This document shows positions 27,648 through 36,481 of a stretch of DNA of 64,000 nucleotides, one piece after another. Position 1 is the first letter of the stretch. The number at the start of each line of letters is the position of its first letter. Position numbers and translations under genes: made by a program. The notes below the pieces were generated by a model. It ran no database searches and was not told the DNA's origin. It worked only from the letters and a program-made list of their open reading frames with translations. This DNA is from Sphingobacterium hotanense (GTDB lineage: Bacteria; Bacteroidota; Bacteroidia; Sphingobacteriales; Sphingobacteriaceae), in the NCBI RefSeq assembly GCF_008274825.1, contig NZ_CP030848.1, forward strand, positions 868,001 through 932,000, written 5' to 3'.

Positions 27648-29146
27648 ATGATTATGATTAATATATTGAAAAATAGAGTTTTGAGATTTACCCAGGCGAT
27701 AGTTCTAGTGCTAATATCTATGGGTATAATCGCAGGCTGTACGCCGCGAAATGAAACCCCGAATATCGAGGGCGATACCTACCTCGTTGATTTGAATTTT
27801 TCGGGTTTTGAAACAAGAGTCCGCCCGATAACGTCCGGCCAAGCGGATGAGCATAGCAAGGCTCTCAAAACGCAAGCACGGAATGTTGATGAATATCCAA
27901 CGACCTTGTATTATTGGTCCTTCGATGCAGCATCTCTTTTAAGCGACTACTATCAGCAGTCGGCAATTGCACTTTCCTTTTTTCCAGCCAGTACAGCGCA
28001 CTCCTTTCTCAACGGTTTTCCGAATTCTGCTGTTTCAAACAAGTTGTTGGAAGCGAGGGTAGTAAGTGCTTTTATACTGCCCATTCCGGCGGCAGGTATC
28101 CGACGATTGGATAAGCTGAACGTTGAACTCGGCTTGAGCAAGTATAGTGCGCTAGGAGTTGAGCTCGAATATGGCTTTTCTCGTACATCAGTGTTGAGCT
28201 TAGTGGGAAAACAAATAACAATCCCAAAAGAACAGTTGGATTTTAGAAAGAACACACTATCATTCGATCTTAGCGACTTATCTTTTCAGGATAAGGATAC
28301 CATGTATTTATATTTAAGCGTGAATAGGGGGCAGTACAGCGATAATAAAAATTTTAATCGGAGCAGGTCCGGTGTTTGGATAGATAATATACGAGTGTCG
28401 GGGATTCGAAATGTTCGGAACGATAAATTGAAGAACGACATACACTATTTTATTTTTGATCAGAAAAACAATTTGATTGTAGATCGCGGTAGTTTCGACG
28501 CTAAAAATAGTGCACAAAGTTTACGTGTGGAATTACCATTCGGAGAGTATAGTACTGCCACCGTCTACAAGAATTCGGTGAACGATCCTTTTTTTCCTGA
28601 AGTTATTAATACAAAGAATGACTTTTATCTCCGCGATAGTATGGGGCTCGATGGGCGTATCTTCGGTTCGATCGATACCTTTAAGGTCAATCGCTCGTTG
28701 TCCCAAAAGATAGCGTTGCGGAGAGCTTACAGCCAGATTCGATTTGAGTTTACAGATGTTGTGGCTCCTAGTAGAGTAACTCAACTTCGCGTGTATCCTG
28801 CTCATCATCGCTATACATGGAATCCCTTTTCGATTGTCCCGCGGCAGTAGAATCCAAACCACGGAAACCTTATTTAATCGACTTGAATGCTGTGCGAGAG
28901 AGAACGGTTGTATTCAACGAGTTTCTGGGGTTGGAAGCTATGGAAAGGGATCTGAAATATAAGGTCGAGGTGATGGAAGAGGAAAAGGTCTTGCGGACGT
29001 TTGAGGTGCAGGGTACTAGCAGGAACAATATGCAATTGGTTTTTAAAGGGCCCTTATTGCCACCTACGACTGGGTTTGGAGGTTTCGAAGTGAGTCTTCA
29101 AGAAGAATGGGATGGGGAGAAGGTGATACAGTTTGACCATGATTAG
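27648..29146 (+). pseudogene. Fimbrillin/FimB-Mfa2-like lipoprotein, frameshifted
   Basis: Frame 1 (27648-28850) encodes a lipoprotein (lipobox IIAGC) with an N-terminal beta-rich domain. A later part with IHYFIFDQKNNLIVDRGSF, LPFGEYSTATVYKN and RSLSQKIALRRAYSQIRFEF resembles FimB/Mfa2-type fimbrial anchor proteins. It ends abruptly after WNPFSIVPRQ. The missing C-terminus (ESKPRKPYLIDLN to FDHD) is open in the -1 frame to 29146. Adding one T to the T4 run at 28827-28830 would restore a single 499-residue reading frame (NPFFDCPAAVESK). So this is a one-base deletion in a homopolymer, or a sequencing error. No canonical slippery heptamer is seen. The family call is moderate; the frameshift is clear. 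Confidence 0.7.
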
Positions 29147-29153
29147 GTTAATA

Positions 29154-29181
29154 GGAAGTGGAACCTTGCGGCTCCACTTCC
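29154..29181. terminator. Hairpin between convergent genes
   Basis: A nine-pair stem GGAAGTGGA / TCCACTTCC with a short inner stem lies between the fimbrillin-like gene and the CotH gene. No long T run is present on either side, so termination strength is uncertain. Confidence 0.55.
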
Positions 29182-29204
29182 GTTAATCACCAAATTGCAT
29201 ATGA

Positions 29205-30449
29205 TTAACGCAATGTCTTTATGTAGTTATCGATGAAATTAGCTCGCTTTCGAAGGAAGATTTTCATATCCTTTTTCGCTGTCGGAAGATCGTTGCTGCC
29301 GAATTTCCAGATTGCAAAATCTTGCTTTTTAGATTCGCGGATGCTTGCGGCGTATTCTTCAATATAAGTGAGCAGGGCGTCTAGTTTGTTGTTTTTATAG
29401 TTCGTCCAAGTGGTTTTATAGAGTTGTACCACTTCGGGATCTTTCATGAAGATCTTGAAGAATTTGCTTCCAAGTCGGTTGTCAGTATCGCGTAGCAACG
29501 CTATGTCTACGTAATTGAAGTAGGTTTTCAAACCGTCATCATGTCCAAAGGCGGAATCAAAATCCCAGATTGGCCCCATGGTATATTTTCCATTGGCTTT
29601 TTTATGGATATAGGTGCTTTTAGGGTGATTGATTTCCATGTTGCCAACCAGCGTGTTAAGAATAAGGTAGTTGACGAGCTGCTGTTTGTCGAACAAATTG
29701 CCATATCCATTGTTAGGGAATTTGCTGTCGACAAGTAGTTTCTCGAAATCTTCAAATTCTTTTTTAATGCTGTTAAATTGTGCATCGGACTCGATATCTG
29801 GTGCCTTGATCATCATAGGTAGTTGTAGGGCCGCCGATTTAAATTTGAATTCTTCGTCGAAATAGGTATCCATCTCTAGAAGCACACCGTCATCACCGAT
29901 ATTGATGCGTGATGATTTTACTTCGACTTGTTGGGTGAGCATGTAATTTCCCAAGTACTGCCCATTTAGCGTAACATCAACAGGAACGATACTGTTGGTA
30001 AAAGGCATAGAGAGCTGCTGACCGACCTTCATGGCGATACCATTGCACATGAGGGTATAATCCTGATAGTTTGCAAGGAGTACCCAATCTTTGGCAGCAG
30101 GGAGTCCAAAAATACTGGCGTTTTCATCCAGCTTCAGACGGTAAGGTTTTTTAGGAAAGAACCACGTGCTATTTCCACGACCTTTAATTCGTGTTTTCTT
30201 TTTGTCTAGGTCGGCTTGAACGGAATTTCCATTGATGCTTACCTCCGCATTTACATAATCATCTTTGCTCGTGATAGCAACTCCGCCATCTGTCGTGATG
30301 TAAACATGTGGGATCTTTGCAGCAATAGATTCGTCAAGCTCTGCTTTCTCATCAATATCCGGGACAGGATCGGACTCGGTTGGGCTTGTACAAGCCAGAA
30401 ATAAACAGCATGATAACATACTGTAATAGATGTTTAGTTTCAATCTCAT
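29205..30449 (-). CDS. CotH-family lipoprotein (secreted kinase-like fold)
   Basis: A 414-residue lipoprotein (signal ending LFLACT) with a CotH kinase-like domain. An N-terminal segment (about 50-110) with YITTDGGVAITSKDDYVNA leads to the family hallmarks KTRIKGRGNSTW and KKPYRLKLDE, then DWVLLANYQD, YLGNYMLTQQVEVK and GPIWDFDSAFG. CotH proteins are atypical extracellular protein kinases first known from spore coats, and Bacteroidota encode many surface versions. The ATG at 30449 gives a proper lipoprotein signal; the upstream TTG is rejected. It is convergent with the fimbrillin-like gene and divergent from an AraC regulator. Confidence 0.85.
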   Translation of the reverse strand: MRLKLNIYYSMLSCCLFLACTSPTESDPVPDIDEKAELDESIAAKIPHVYITTDGGVAITSKDDYVNAEVSINGNSVQADLDKKKTRIKGRGNSTWFFPKKPYRLKLDENASIFGLPAAKDWVLLANYQDYTLMCNGIAMKVGQQLSMPFTNSIVPVDVTLNGQYLGNYMLTQQVEVKSSRINIGDDGVLLEMDTYFDEEFKFKSAALQLPMMIKAPDIESDAQFNSIKKEFEDFEKLLVDSKFPNNGYGNLFDKQQLVNYLILNTLVGNMEINHPKSTYIHKKANGKYTMGPIWDFDSAFGHDDGLKTYFNYVDIALLRDTDNRLGSKFFKIFMKDPEVVQLYKTTWTNYKNNKLDALLTYIEEYAASIRESKKQDFAIWKFGSNDLPTAKKDMKIFLRKRANFIDNYIKTLR

Positions 30450-30748
30450 AGATGGTTGGTTTGGAATGTTAAAGTTACATCGCGCACGAGAGCGATTGGT
30501 CGGCGTTGACAATGTTGACTTTCCTTTTTTGGAAATGAGATATGTCTTTTGTCTTCCAATGGATTGGAATACAGGTGGTTATATGTTTGTTATGAATTGT
30601 TATTGAAAAAGGGAAATGGTATGGCGTTTTTGTGAGATATAAGATATGAGACAGGTTATTCGGTAAGGGGTTACCTAAAGTGCTTATTCAAGTAGAAATT
30701 TAATAAAGCGTTTTTAATTTATTAATACAATAAAAGTAAACTTGTTAT
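30450..30748. other. Divergent intergenic region, CotH and AraC genes
   Basis: About 300 AT-rich bases. A short array TGAGATA, TAAGATA, TGAGACA (30632-30652) belongs to the 7-bp repeat type seen at gene ends elsewhere in the window. TAAACTTG at 30737-30744, one base off TAnnTTTG, lies four bases before the AraC-type gene. Nothing else is recognised. Confidence 0.45.
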
Positions 30749-31834
30749 ATGGTACTTATTTTGGTTGTTGTTATACTCCAATTACTATTTTCTTGGCTTT
30801 ACTTTACGAAGAGGTCGATGCGGGATGAGCGAGGAAAATTAATCAATATATTAGTTGTTTGTTGTTTATCAGTGATTATCGCTAGCTTCGCAAGGCCTAG
30901 TTTTGACAGTCCTGTCGCTCTATTTTATGCCGGAACAATTGGAGTTTGTATTATCACGCTGTCGCTTATTTACGTCAGAAATATCTTTGTTGAACGTAGA
31001 ACGTCCGGCTATTTAATTCTTTTGGCTGTATTTCCTTTTATCCTGTTTATTGTTTTCCTGTTGTTATATGCGGGGTATGAAGCACAGATATTAGATAGTA
31101 TTGTTCATTATTATTTAAATTGGATGTTCCACCAAGGTAAAAATGTCCTGCTCGCTTTGGTAGTGTTATATGAACTATCCTTGCTTTACGCAAAACGAGA
31201 TCAGCTATCCTATTATCTTTCTTCGATTGATGGTCAGCTAGGGTTCTTGTTCGTGGCTTTAAAACTGGCCCTGGTCGCCTTTGTATTCCTGCGCGCATTC
31301 TTTGTCGGAGTGGAGACAATCGTGGAGTTTCCGGTACAGGAAACAGCGCTGCTGTTCTTGATTGGAATCTATTATACCTTGTATTTTAAAGGGCTGCACA
31401 TCGCGGTTTCAAAATATCGGAAGATAATATTACCGGACGCCGAGCTAAAAAGTGGATATGCGCATCAAACGACCGTCCGTACTTGGAATAATTACATTGC
31501 AACAGCAGATAAATACATCTTAGAGAAACGTCTGTTCCGGATGAAGAATTTTCATATCCGTGACTTAGCTGCCATCTTGGAAATAGATCCCAAAAACCTA
31601 TCCATCATATTAGAGCAGGGCTTAGGTATTAGTTTTGAAGATTATTTGGACAAACATCGCATTCGTTATTTTGTGGATCATTGCCAGCATATCGATTGTT
31701 CTGCCAAAGGAATATTGAACCTTGCCAATGAAGCCGGTTTTGCGAATAAGTATAAGTTTTATAGAGCTTTCAGAAAGCAATACTCCGTGGACCCGCGAGA
31801 ATACTTACGTCGAATGGATTTCAGTATGACATAG
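30749..31834 (+). CDS. Membrane-anchored AraC-family regulator
   Basis: A 361-residue protein. The first 220 residues are strongly hydrophobic with about six or seven transmembrane helices. The C-terminal about 110 residues form an AraC/XylS double helix-turn-helix: FHIRDLAAILEIDPKNLSIIL, ISFEDYLDKHRIRY and GFANKYKFYRAFRKQYSVDP. This type in Bacteroidota likely senses a signal at the membrane and binds DNA directly. The targets are unknown; the adjacent CotH gene is an obvious candidate because it is divergent. A perfect bidirectional terminator follows. Confidence 0.85.
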   Translation: MVLILVVVILQLLFSWLYFTKRSMRDERGKLINILVVCCLSVIIASFARPSFDSPVALFYAGTIGVCIITLSLIYVRNIFVERRTSGYLILLAVFPFILFIVFLLLYAGYEAQILDSIVHYYLNWMFHQGKNVLLALVVLYELSLLYAKRDQLSYYLSSIDGQLGFLFVALKLALVAFVFLRAFFVGVETIVEFPVQETALLFLIGIYYTLYFKGLHIAVSKYRKIILPDAELKSGYAHQTTVRTWNNYIATADKYILEKRLFRMKNFHIRDLAAILEIDPKNLSIILEQGLGISFEDYLDKHRIRYFVDHCQHIDCSAKGILNLANEAGFANKYKFYRAFRKQYSVDPREYLRRMDFSMT

Positions 31835-31910
31835 AGAATTTCATGTTTCCATTAAAACTCCAATAGGAGTGAAGGTTCGTGAGGAACTTTGAAAGTAGAG
31901 ACGTTTAGAT

Positions 31911-31949
31911 AAAAAAGAGAGGCTATCGATTCGATAGCCTCTCTTTTTT
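31911..31949. terminator. Bidirectional terminator between AraC-type gene and glyS
   Basis: A perfect 19-base inverted repeat (AAAAAAGAGAGGCTATCGA and its complement) flanks a single T, giving T runs on both strands. It serves both convergent transcripts. Confidence 0.95.
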
Positions 31950-31964
31950 ATCGTGAAATAAGTC

Positions 31965-33434
31965 TTATAGAACTTTCTTCAATAAGTTGTTCATACCGAC
32001 TAGATCGCCAATGATTTTCTCTAATTGATCAGCATTTACTCTTTCTTGTTGCATGCTATCTCTATGACGAATAGTAACTGTATTGTCCTCTAAAGACTGA
32101 TGATCCACTGTGATACAGAACGGTGTACCGATCGCATCTTGACGACGGTATCTCTTACCGATAGAGTCTTTCTCGTCGTATTGGATATTGTAGTCTAGTT
32201 TCAATTTTGCCATAATCTCTCTTGCTTTTTCTGGAAGACCATCTTTTTTCGTCAATGGTAATACAGCTGCTTTAACAGGAGCAATAGCAGGGTGGAACTT
32301 TAATACGACACGTGAATCTTGTTTTTCTTCTGTTGATAAATCTTCCTGAACTAAGCAGTTTGCTAATACCGTTAAGAATAAACGATCTAGACCAATGGAA
32401 GTCTCAATAACGTAAGGGATATAGCTTTGATTGATCTCAGGATCGAAATACTGAAGTTTCTTTCCAGAGAATTCTTGATGTTGTTTTAAGTCGAAATCAG
32501 TACGAGAGTGGATACCTTCTACTTCTTTGAAACCGAATGGGAATTCGTATTCTACGTCTACCGCAGCATTAGCATAGTGTGCTAATTTTACGTGGTCGTG
32601 GAAACGGTATTTCGCAGGATCAGCACCTAATGCTAAGTGCCACTTCAAACGAGTTTCTTTCCATTTTTTATACCAGTCTAATTCAGTGCCTGGGCGTACA
32701 AAGAATTGCATCTCCATTTGCTCGAACTCACGCATACGCATGATAAACTGGCGCGCAATGACTTCGTTACGGAATGCTTTACCAATTTGAGCAATACCAA
32801 ATGGAATCTTCATCCTACCGGTTTTCTGAACATTTAGGAAGTTGACGAAGATACCTTGCGCGGTTTCAGGGCGTAGATATACTTGTTCCGCACCGTCCGC
32901 CATGGCACCCATCTGTGTTGCAAACATCAGGTTAAATTGGCGCACGTCTGTCCAGTTTCTAGTTCCTGAAATCGGACATACGATATCGTGATCTTCAATG
33001 ATATTTTTTAGACGAGCTAAGTCATCTGCATTTAATGCATCATCAAGATCTTTTTGTAACTGAGCAGCTTTTTCGGTTTTCCCATCTTTTTCATAGCGGT
33101 CGATCTTGTCCTCAATTAATTGGTCGGCACGATAGCGTTTCTTGGAGTCCTTGTTGTCGATCATAGGATCGTTGAACCCATCTACGTGTCCGGATGCTTT
33201 CCAGGTTGTTGGATGCATGAAGATCGCAGCATCAATACCTACGATGTTCTCATTCAATTGAACCATGGATTTCCACCAATAAGACTTAAGGTTGTTTTTC
33301 AATTCAGAACCTAATTGGCCGTAATCATATACGGCACTTAAACCGTCGTAAATTTCACTGGAAGGAAACACAAAACCGTACTCCTTCGCATGCGAAATTA
33401 TATTCTTAAAGAAATCATCTGTTTGCTTACTCAT
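31965..33434 (-). CDS. glyS: Glycine--tRNA ligase
   Basis: Class II aminoacyl-tRNA synthetase of the homodimeric (alpha2) type, 489 residues. Motif 2 region YLRPETAQGIFVNF and FRNEVIARQFIMRMREFEQME, the motif 3 sequence ETSIGLDRLFLTVL and a C-terminal anticodon-binding domain (about 375-489) are clear. The ATG at 33434 is used; the longer frame begins with TTG inside the promoter element. bcp lies 32 bases upstream on the same strand, but an exact -7 element directly before the ATG suggests an independent, possibly leaderless, transcript. Confidence 0.96.
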   Translation of the reverse strand: MSKQTDDFFKNIISHAKEYGFVFPSSEIYDGLSAVYDYGQLGSELKNNLKSYWWKSMVQLNENIVGIDAAIFMHPTTWKASGHVDGFNDPMIDNKDSKKRYRADQLIEDKIDRYEKDGKTEKAAQLQKDLDDALNADDLARLKNIIEDHDIVCPISGTRNWTDVRQFNLMFATQMGAMADGAEQVYLRPETAQGIFVNFLNVQKTGRMKIPFGIAQIGKAFRNEVIARQFIMRMREFEQMEMQFFVRPGTELDWYKKWKETRLKWHLALGADPAKYRFHDHVKLAHYANAAVDVEYEFPFGFKEVEGIHSRTDFDLKQHQEFSGKKLQYFDPEINQSYIPYVIETSIGLDRLFLTVLANCLVQEDLSTEEKQDSRVVLKFHPAIAPVKAAVLPLTKKDGLPEKAREIMAKLKLDYNIQYDEKDSIGKRYRRQDAIGTPFCITVDHQSLEDNTVTIRHRDSMQQERVNADQLEKIIGDLVGMNNLLKKVL

Positions 33435-33440
33435 AGGAAG

Positions 33441-33448
33441 CAAATATA
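33441..33448 (-). promoter_or_regulatory. -7 promoter element of glyS, possibly leaderless
   Basis: On the minus strand TATATTTG (exact TAnnTTTG) ends six bases before the glyS ATG, within the short bcp-glyS gap. Confidence 0.5.
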
Positions 33449-33466
33449 ATGTATTCGTATGACTTA

Positions 33467-33928
33467 TTATGCCATTAGGTCGCGAATTTGTTGGCTCGCG
33501 TTTTTATTGTCTACTTTTTTGATAATATGTTGGATAACGCCATTTTCATCAATAATGAAGGTAGTTCTAGCAGTTCCCATATATTTTTTGCCATACATGT
33601 TTTTCTCTACCCAGACGCCATAATCATTGACGATCTTTTGATCTTCATCTGCTAATAGTGTAAAGGGCAATTCGTACTTGTTGATGAACTTCTGATGCGA
33701 TGCCTCACTATCGATGCTGACACCGATAACTTCATAGCCGTCTTTCAAAAGACTTTGGTAATTGTCTCTAAAGTTACAGGCTTCGGTAGTACAGCCAGGA
33801 GTGTTATCTTTCGGGTAGAAGTAAAGAATAACTTTCTTGCCTTTGAAATCGGCAAGTTTAACCTCTTTACCATGCTGATCTTTCGCTTGAATTGCCGGCG
33901 CTTTATCGCCTACATCTAATGTTGCCAT
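33467..33928 (-). CDS. bcp: Thioredoxin-dependent thiol peroxidase (Bcp/PrxQ)
   Basis: A 153-residue peroxiredoxin that reduces peroxides. The N-terminal DVGDKAPAIQAKDQHG leads to YFYPKDNTPGCTTEACNF, with peroxidatic Cys46 and resolving Cys51 five residues on, as in PrxQ/Bcp. No signal peptide is present. It follows the M23 peptidase gene by eight bases and is the third gene of a FAH-hydrolase / M23 / bcp operon. Confidence 0.95.
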   Translation of the reverse strand: MATLDVGDKAPAIQAKDQHGKEVKLADFKGKKVILYFYPKDNTPGCTTEACNFRDNYQSLLKDGYEVIGVSIDSEASHQKFINKYELPFTLLADEDQKIVNDYGVWVEKNMYGKKYMGTARTTFIIDENGVIQHIIKKVDNKNASQQIRDLMA

Positions 33929-33936
33929 AATATCTT

Positions 33937-35658
33937 TTATCTCGTGAATGTTGCTTCGTAGATCTTCTCGTTATCTTTCCAATCCTTCACAACTAATTTG
34001 AATTTATGTTGTCCTTTCGATAATGAGGAATCGAAACGATGCCAAATATGTCGGTTCTTCGAATCGTATTCCATCAATACCCACTTGTCATCGATATACG
34101 CATTGAATGATTGAATTCCAGAAAAGTTGTCGGAAATAGTGAAATCTATTTTAGATTGGGCACTAACGTTCTTTCCATTGCTAAAGTTGCGCGGAGTAAT
34201 GGTCGGTGCAATCGTATCCACGGCGACATAGAAAGACCCAAAGTTCCGCGTATTCACGCTAACCCATCCTTTTTCAAGCTTTCCACCTTCAGCGCCATTT
34301 TGCACGGAAGCAATTAAAGCCTTGCTTTCTAGGTGTGGGGGTAGATTGGTTGGCTTGATATTCAGCATATAGCTAGAAAATAAAGGGATGTAAGCATTTT
34401 GGACATGATGAACATGCGAATAGCTATTCGCAATAGGCGCGCTTTGGCTGTATACAAAGTCCAGGTCGCCATACAAAGTCTCTGTCGGGATTTCTATTTG
34501 TAAATGATCAGCAGAGAATTTATTAACCTTGTTGTAGGCGAATCGTTCTCCTTTTAGAGGGTTGGCCTTTGGTTGATATGAAGGGTTATTCCTGATTTGA
34601 AAATTCAATTCGCTGCAATTTCCTTGCACATCTTTCACGACATATTTAACATCATGAACTTCTTGATCCTGCAATTCGATGACACCTTCATTTTCCAAGT
34701 GTTTGAATATTTCAATTCTATTACCCGGATCTTTAAAACTCTTCTGAACCTTGACTTTTGTTTTTTTCCAGTGCGGATAATCAATATAAGAATGAATACC
34801 TCTGGACGTATTGAAATCTAATTCCTCAAATACAACCGTCGAAACGGGTTGCCCATCGATAAACAAATCGATAGAATATACCCCGTTTTGAAAGCCCCCA
34901 GCGCGATGTCGATCTATGCTATTGATACCTAATCCAAACTTCCCATTAACGGAAATAGGAGCTCCGGACGCTAGTGCATAACGACCTGAACCTAAAGCTT
35001 TCAATTGCATATAACGGCGTCCGGTGAATTCATTAAAGATAGGCTCATTAAGATCATAGACCATGAGTCCGTTGATCGTTGGAGCAAAGTTATCCTTGAA
35101 TCGAAGTCCAAATAACTGGGTATTTAACGGGCGCTGAGTTTTTGTATCTCGGATTTCGAAATGTAGATGCGGTCCTGCCGAACCACCAGTATTTCCGGCA
35201 TTGCCGATAAACTCTCCTTTCGTCAATTTTACTTGACCCTCTTTCAACTCCAAGTCCACGTCAAAGCGCTGTTGTTTGTATTGTTCGGCGCGGATGATAT
35301 TGGTCAAGGCATCATTAAAGCTGTCCATATGTAGATATACCGAAGTATATCCATTGGGATGCGCGATGTAAACAGAGTTTCCCCCGCCGCCGATCTGCAC
35401 TCGAACGCGCGATACATAGCCTTCAGCAGCAGCATGCAGCGGCAGACCTATTCTTTGCTGCGTGCGATAGTCGTCGCCCGCATGAAAATGTGTAGACCTG
35501 AGCTCACCGAATGTTCCCGAAGCATCAGGAGCAATATTCAGGGGATTCCGAAAATAACCCTGTGGGTAATTACGTGAAGTATATATATTATTATTCTGTG
35601 CATGGGATGACATCCCAAGGGTAGTAGCAAGTAAAAGTGTGACGAACGTTTTTCTCAT
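33937..35658 (-). CDS. Secreted M23-family metallopeptidase
   Basis: A 573-residue exported protein (signal MRKTFVTLLLATTLGMSSHAQ). The LytM/M23 domain near the N-terminus has HFHAGDDYRT (zinc His and Asp) and PHLHFEIRD (HxH). Such domains usually cleave peptidoglycan cross-bridges or regulate amidases. The long C-terminal part (about residues 190-573) looks like several beta-sandwich modules, with KIDFTISDNFSG and HKFKLVVKDWKDN near the end. The start at 35658 is set by the signal peptide; the longer frame to 35742 overlaps the preceding gene. The gene begins one base after the FAH-family stop. Confidence 0.88.
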   Translation of the reverse strand: MRKTFVTLLLATTLGMSSHAQNNNIYTSRNYPQGYFRNPLNIAPDASGTFGELRSTHFHAGDDYRTQQRIGLPLHAAAEGYVSRVRVQIGGGGNSVYIAHPNGYTSVYLHMDSFNDALTNIIRAEQYKQQRFDVDLELKEGQVKLTKGEFIGNAGNTGGSAGPHLHFEIRDTKTQRPLNTQLFGLRFKDNFAPTINGLMVYDLNEPIFNEFTGRRYMQLKALGSGRYALASGAPISVNGKFGLGINSIDRHRAGGFQNGVYSIDLFIDGQPVSTVVFEELDFNTSRGIHSYIDYPHWKKTKVKVQKSFKDPGNRIEIFKHLENEGVIELQDQEVHDVKYVVKDVQGNCSELNFQIRNNPSYQPKANPLKGERFAYNKVNKFSADHLQIEIPTETLYGDLDFVYSQSAPIANSYSHVHHVQNAYIPLFSSYMLNIKPTNLPPHLESKALIASVQNGAEGGKLEKGWVSVNTRNFGSFYVAVDTIAPTITPRNFSNGKNVSAQSKIDFTISDNFSGIQSFNAYIDDKWVLMEYDSKNRHIWHRFDSSLSKGQHKFKLVVKDWKDNEKIYEATFTR

Positions 35659-35659
35659 T

Positions 35660-36271
35660 TTATTTAATTTGGCATACAAACATGGAATTTCCCTCCAAAA
35701 ACCCTTCCAGTTTGTCGCCGATCTGAACAGGGCCCACGCCAACCGGCGTGCCTGTATAAATAAGATCTCCTTTACGGATCGTAATGTATTGCGAAATAAA
35801 GCTGATTAATGTGTCATAATCAAAGATCATATCCCTCGTATTTCCTTCCTGAACTGTCTCTCCATTTTTTGTTAAAGAGAAAGTTAGTTCCTGTATGTTC
35901 TCAAATTCCTCTTTCGGAATGAGGTTACTGATAACAGCAGAATGATCGAAAGCTTTTGCTAGTTCCCAAGGCAAGCCTTTAGCCTTATGTTCGGCCTGTA
36001 TATCTCTAGCCGTAAAATCTATTCCCAAACCAATAGCGTCGTAGTATTTGTGTGCAAATTTCTTAGAAACATGCTTCCCTTCATTGCACACACGAAGCAC
36101 GACTTCCACTTCATAATGTACATCCTTAGAAAACTCCGGAAAATAGAAGTCTTTATTATCTTTCAAAACGGCGGTGTCGGGTTTAAGAAAAATAACCGGT
36201 TTCTCAGGAACCGGATTATTCAATTCTTTGGCATGATCTACGTAGTTTCTACCTACTGCTATTATTTTCAT
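35660..36271 (-). CDS. Fumarylacetoacetate hydrolase-family protein
   Basis: A 203-residue single-domain FAH-fold enzyme, probably an acylpyruvase or oxaloacetate decarboxylase type. IIAVGRNYVDHAKEL starts the fold. HYEVEVVLRV carries the metal-binding E-x-E, and GIDFTARDIQ carries a conserved Asp. LIYTGTPVGVGPVQIGD is the C-terminal signature. The short length matches the YcgM/FAHD1 group. It is the first gene of an operon with the M23 peptidase and bcp, a combination that gives no metabolic clue. Confidence 0.85.
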   Translation of the reverse strand: MKIIAVGRNYVDHAKELNNPVPEKPVIFLKPDTAVLKDNKDFYFPEFSKDVHYEVEVVLRVCNEGKHVSKKFAHKYYDAIGLGIDFTARDIQAEHKAKGLPWELAKAFDHSAVISNLIPKEEFENIQELTFSLTKNGETVQEGNTRDMIFDYDTLISFISQYITIRKGDLIYTGTPVGVGPVQIGDKLEGFLEGNSMFVCQIK

Positions 36272-36323
36272 GAATGTTATTTATTGATGTAAATGCTCAG
36301 GAGATTCCGCTCCAACGGCTTAA

Positions 36324-36354
36324 CAAACTTAGCAAAACTGAGAGGGATTAGCAA
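36324..36354 (-). promoter_or_regulatory. Promoter of the FAH-M23-bcp operon
   Basis: On the minus strand TTG (36352-36354), 20 bases, then TAAGTTTG (36324-36331), an exact -7 match about 50 bases upstream of the FAH-family ATG. Confidence 0.55.
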
Positions 36355-36448
36355 GATAAGCGCAGTGCCAAGCGACTGCCTCACGAGACTCATTTTATAT
36401 TTATAGATTCATATGACCGTTTATATGTTAACTCCTGCTGATTTAACA

Positions 36449-36477
36449 TTGTATTAATATTGCAATAACTAACTTTG
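36449..36477 (+). promoter_or_regulatory. Promoter of the HAD phosphatase gene, probably leaderless
   Basis: TTG (36449-36451), 18 bases, then TAACTTTG (36470-36477), an exact Bacteroidota-type promoter. Only four bases separate the -7 element from the ATG at 36482, so the predicted transcript starts at or beside the start codon. Confidence 0.6.
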
Positions 36478-36481
36478 TCGT

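Noticed and set aside
28815..28850. Programmed ribosomal frameshift in the fimbrillin-like gene
   Set aside because: No X-XXY-YYZ slippery heptamer in the correct register and no evident downstream pseudoknot; a single missing T explains the data.
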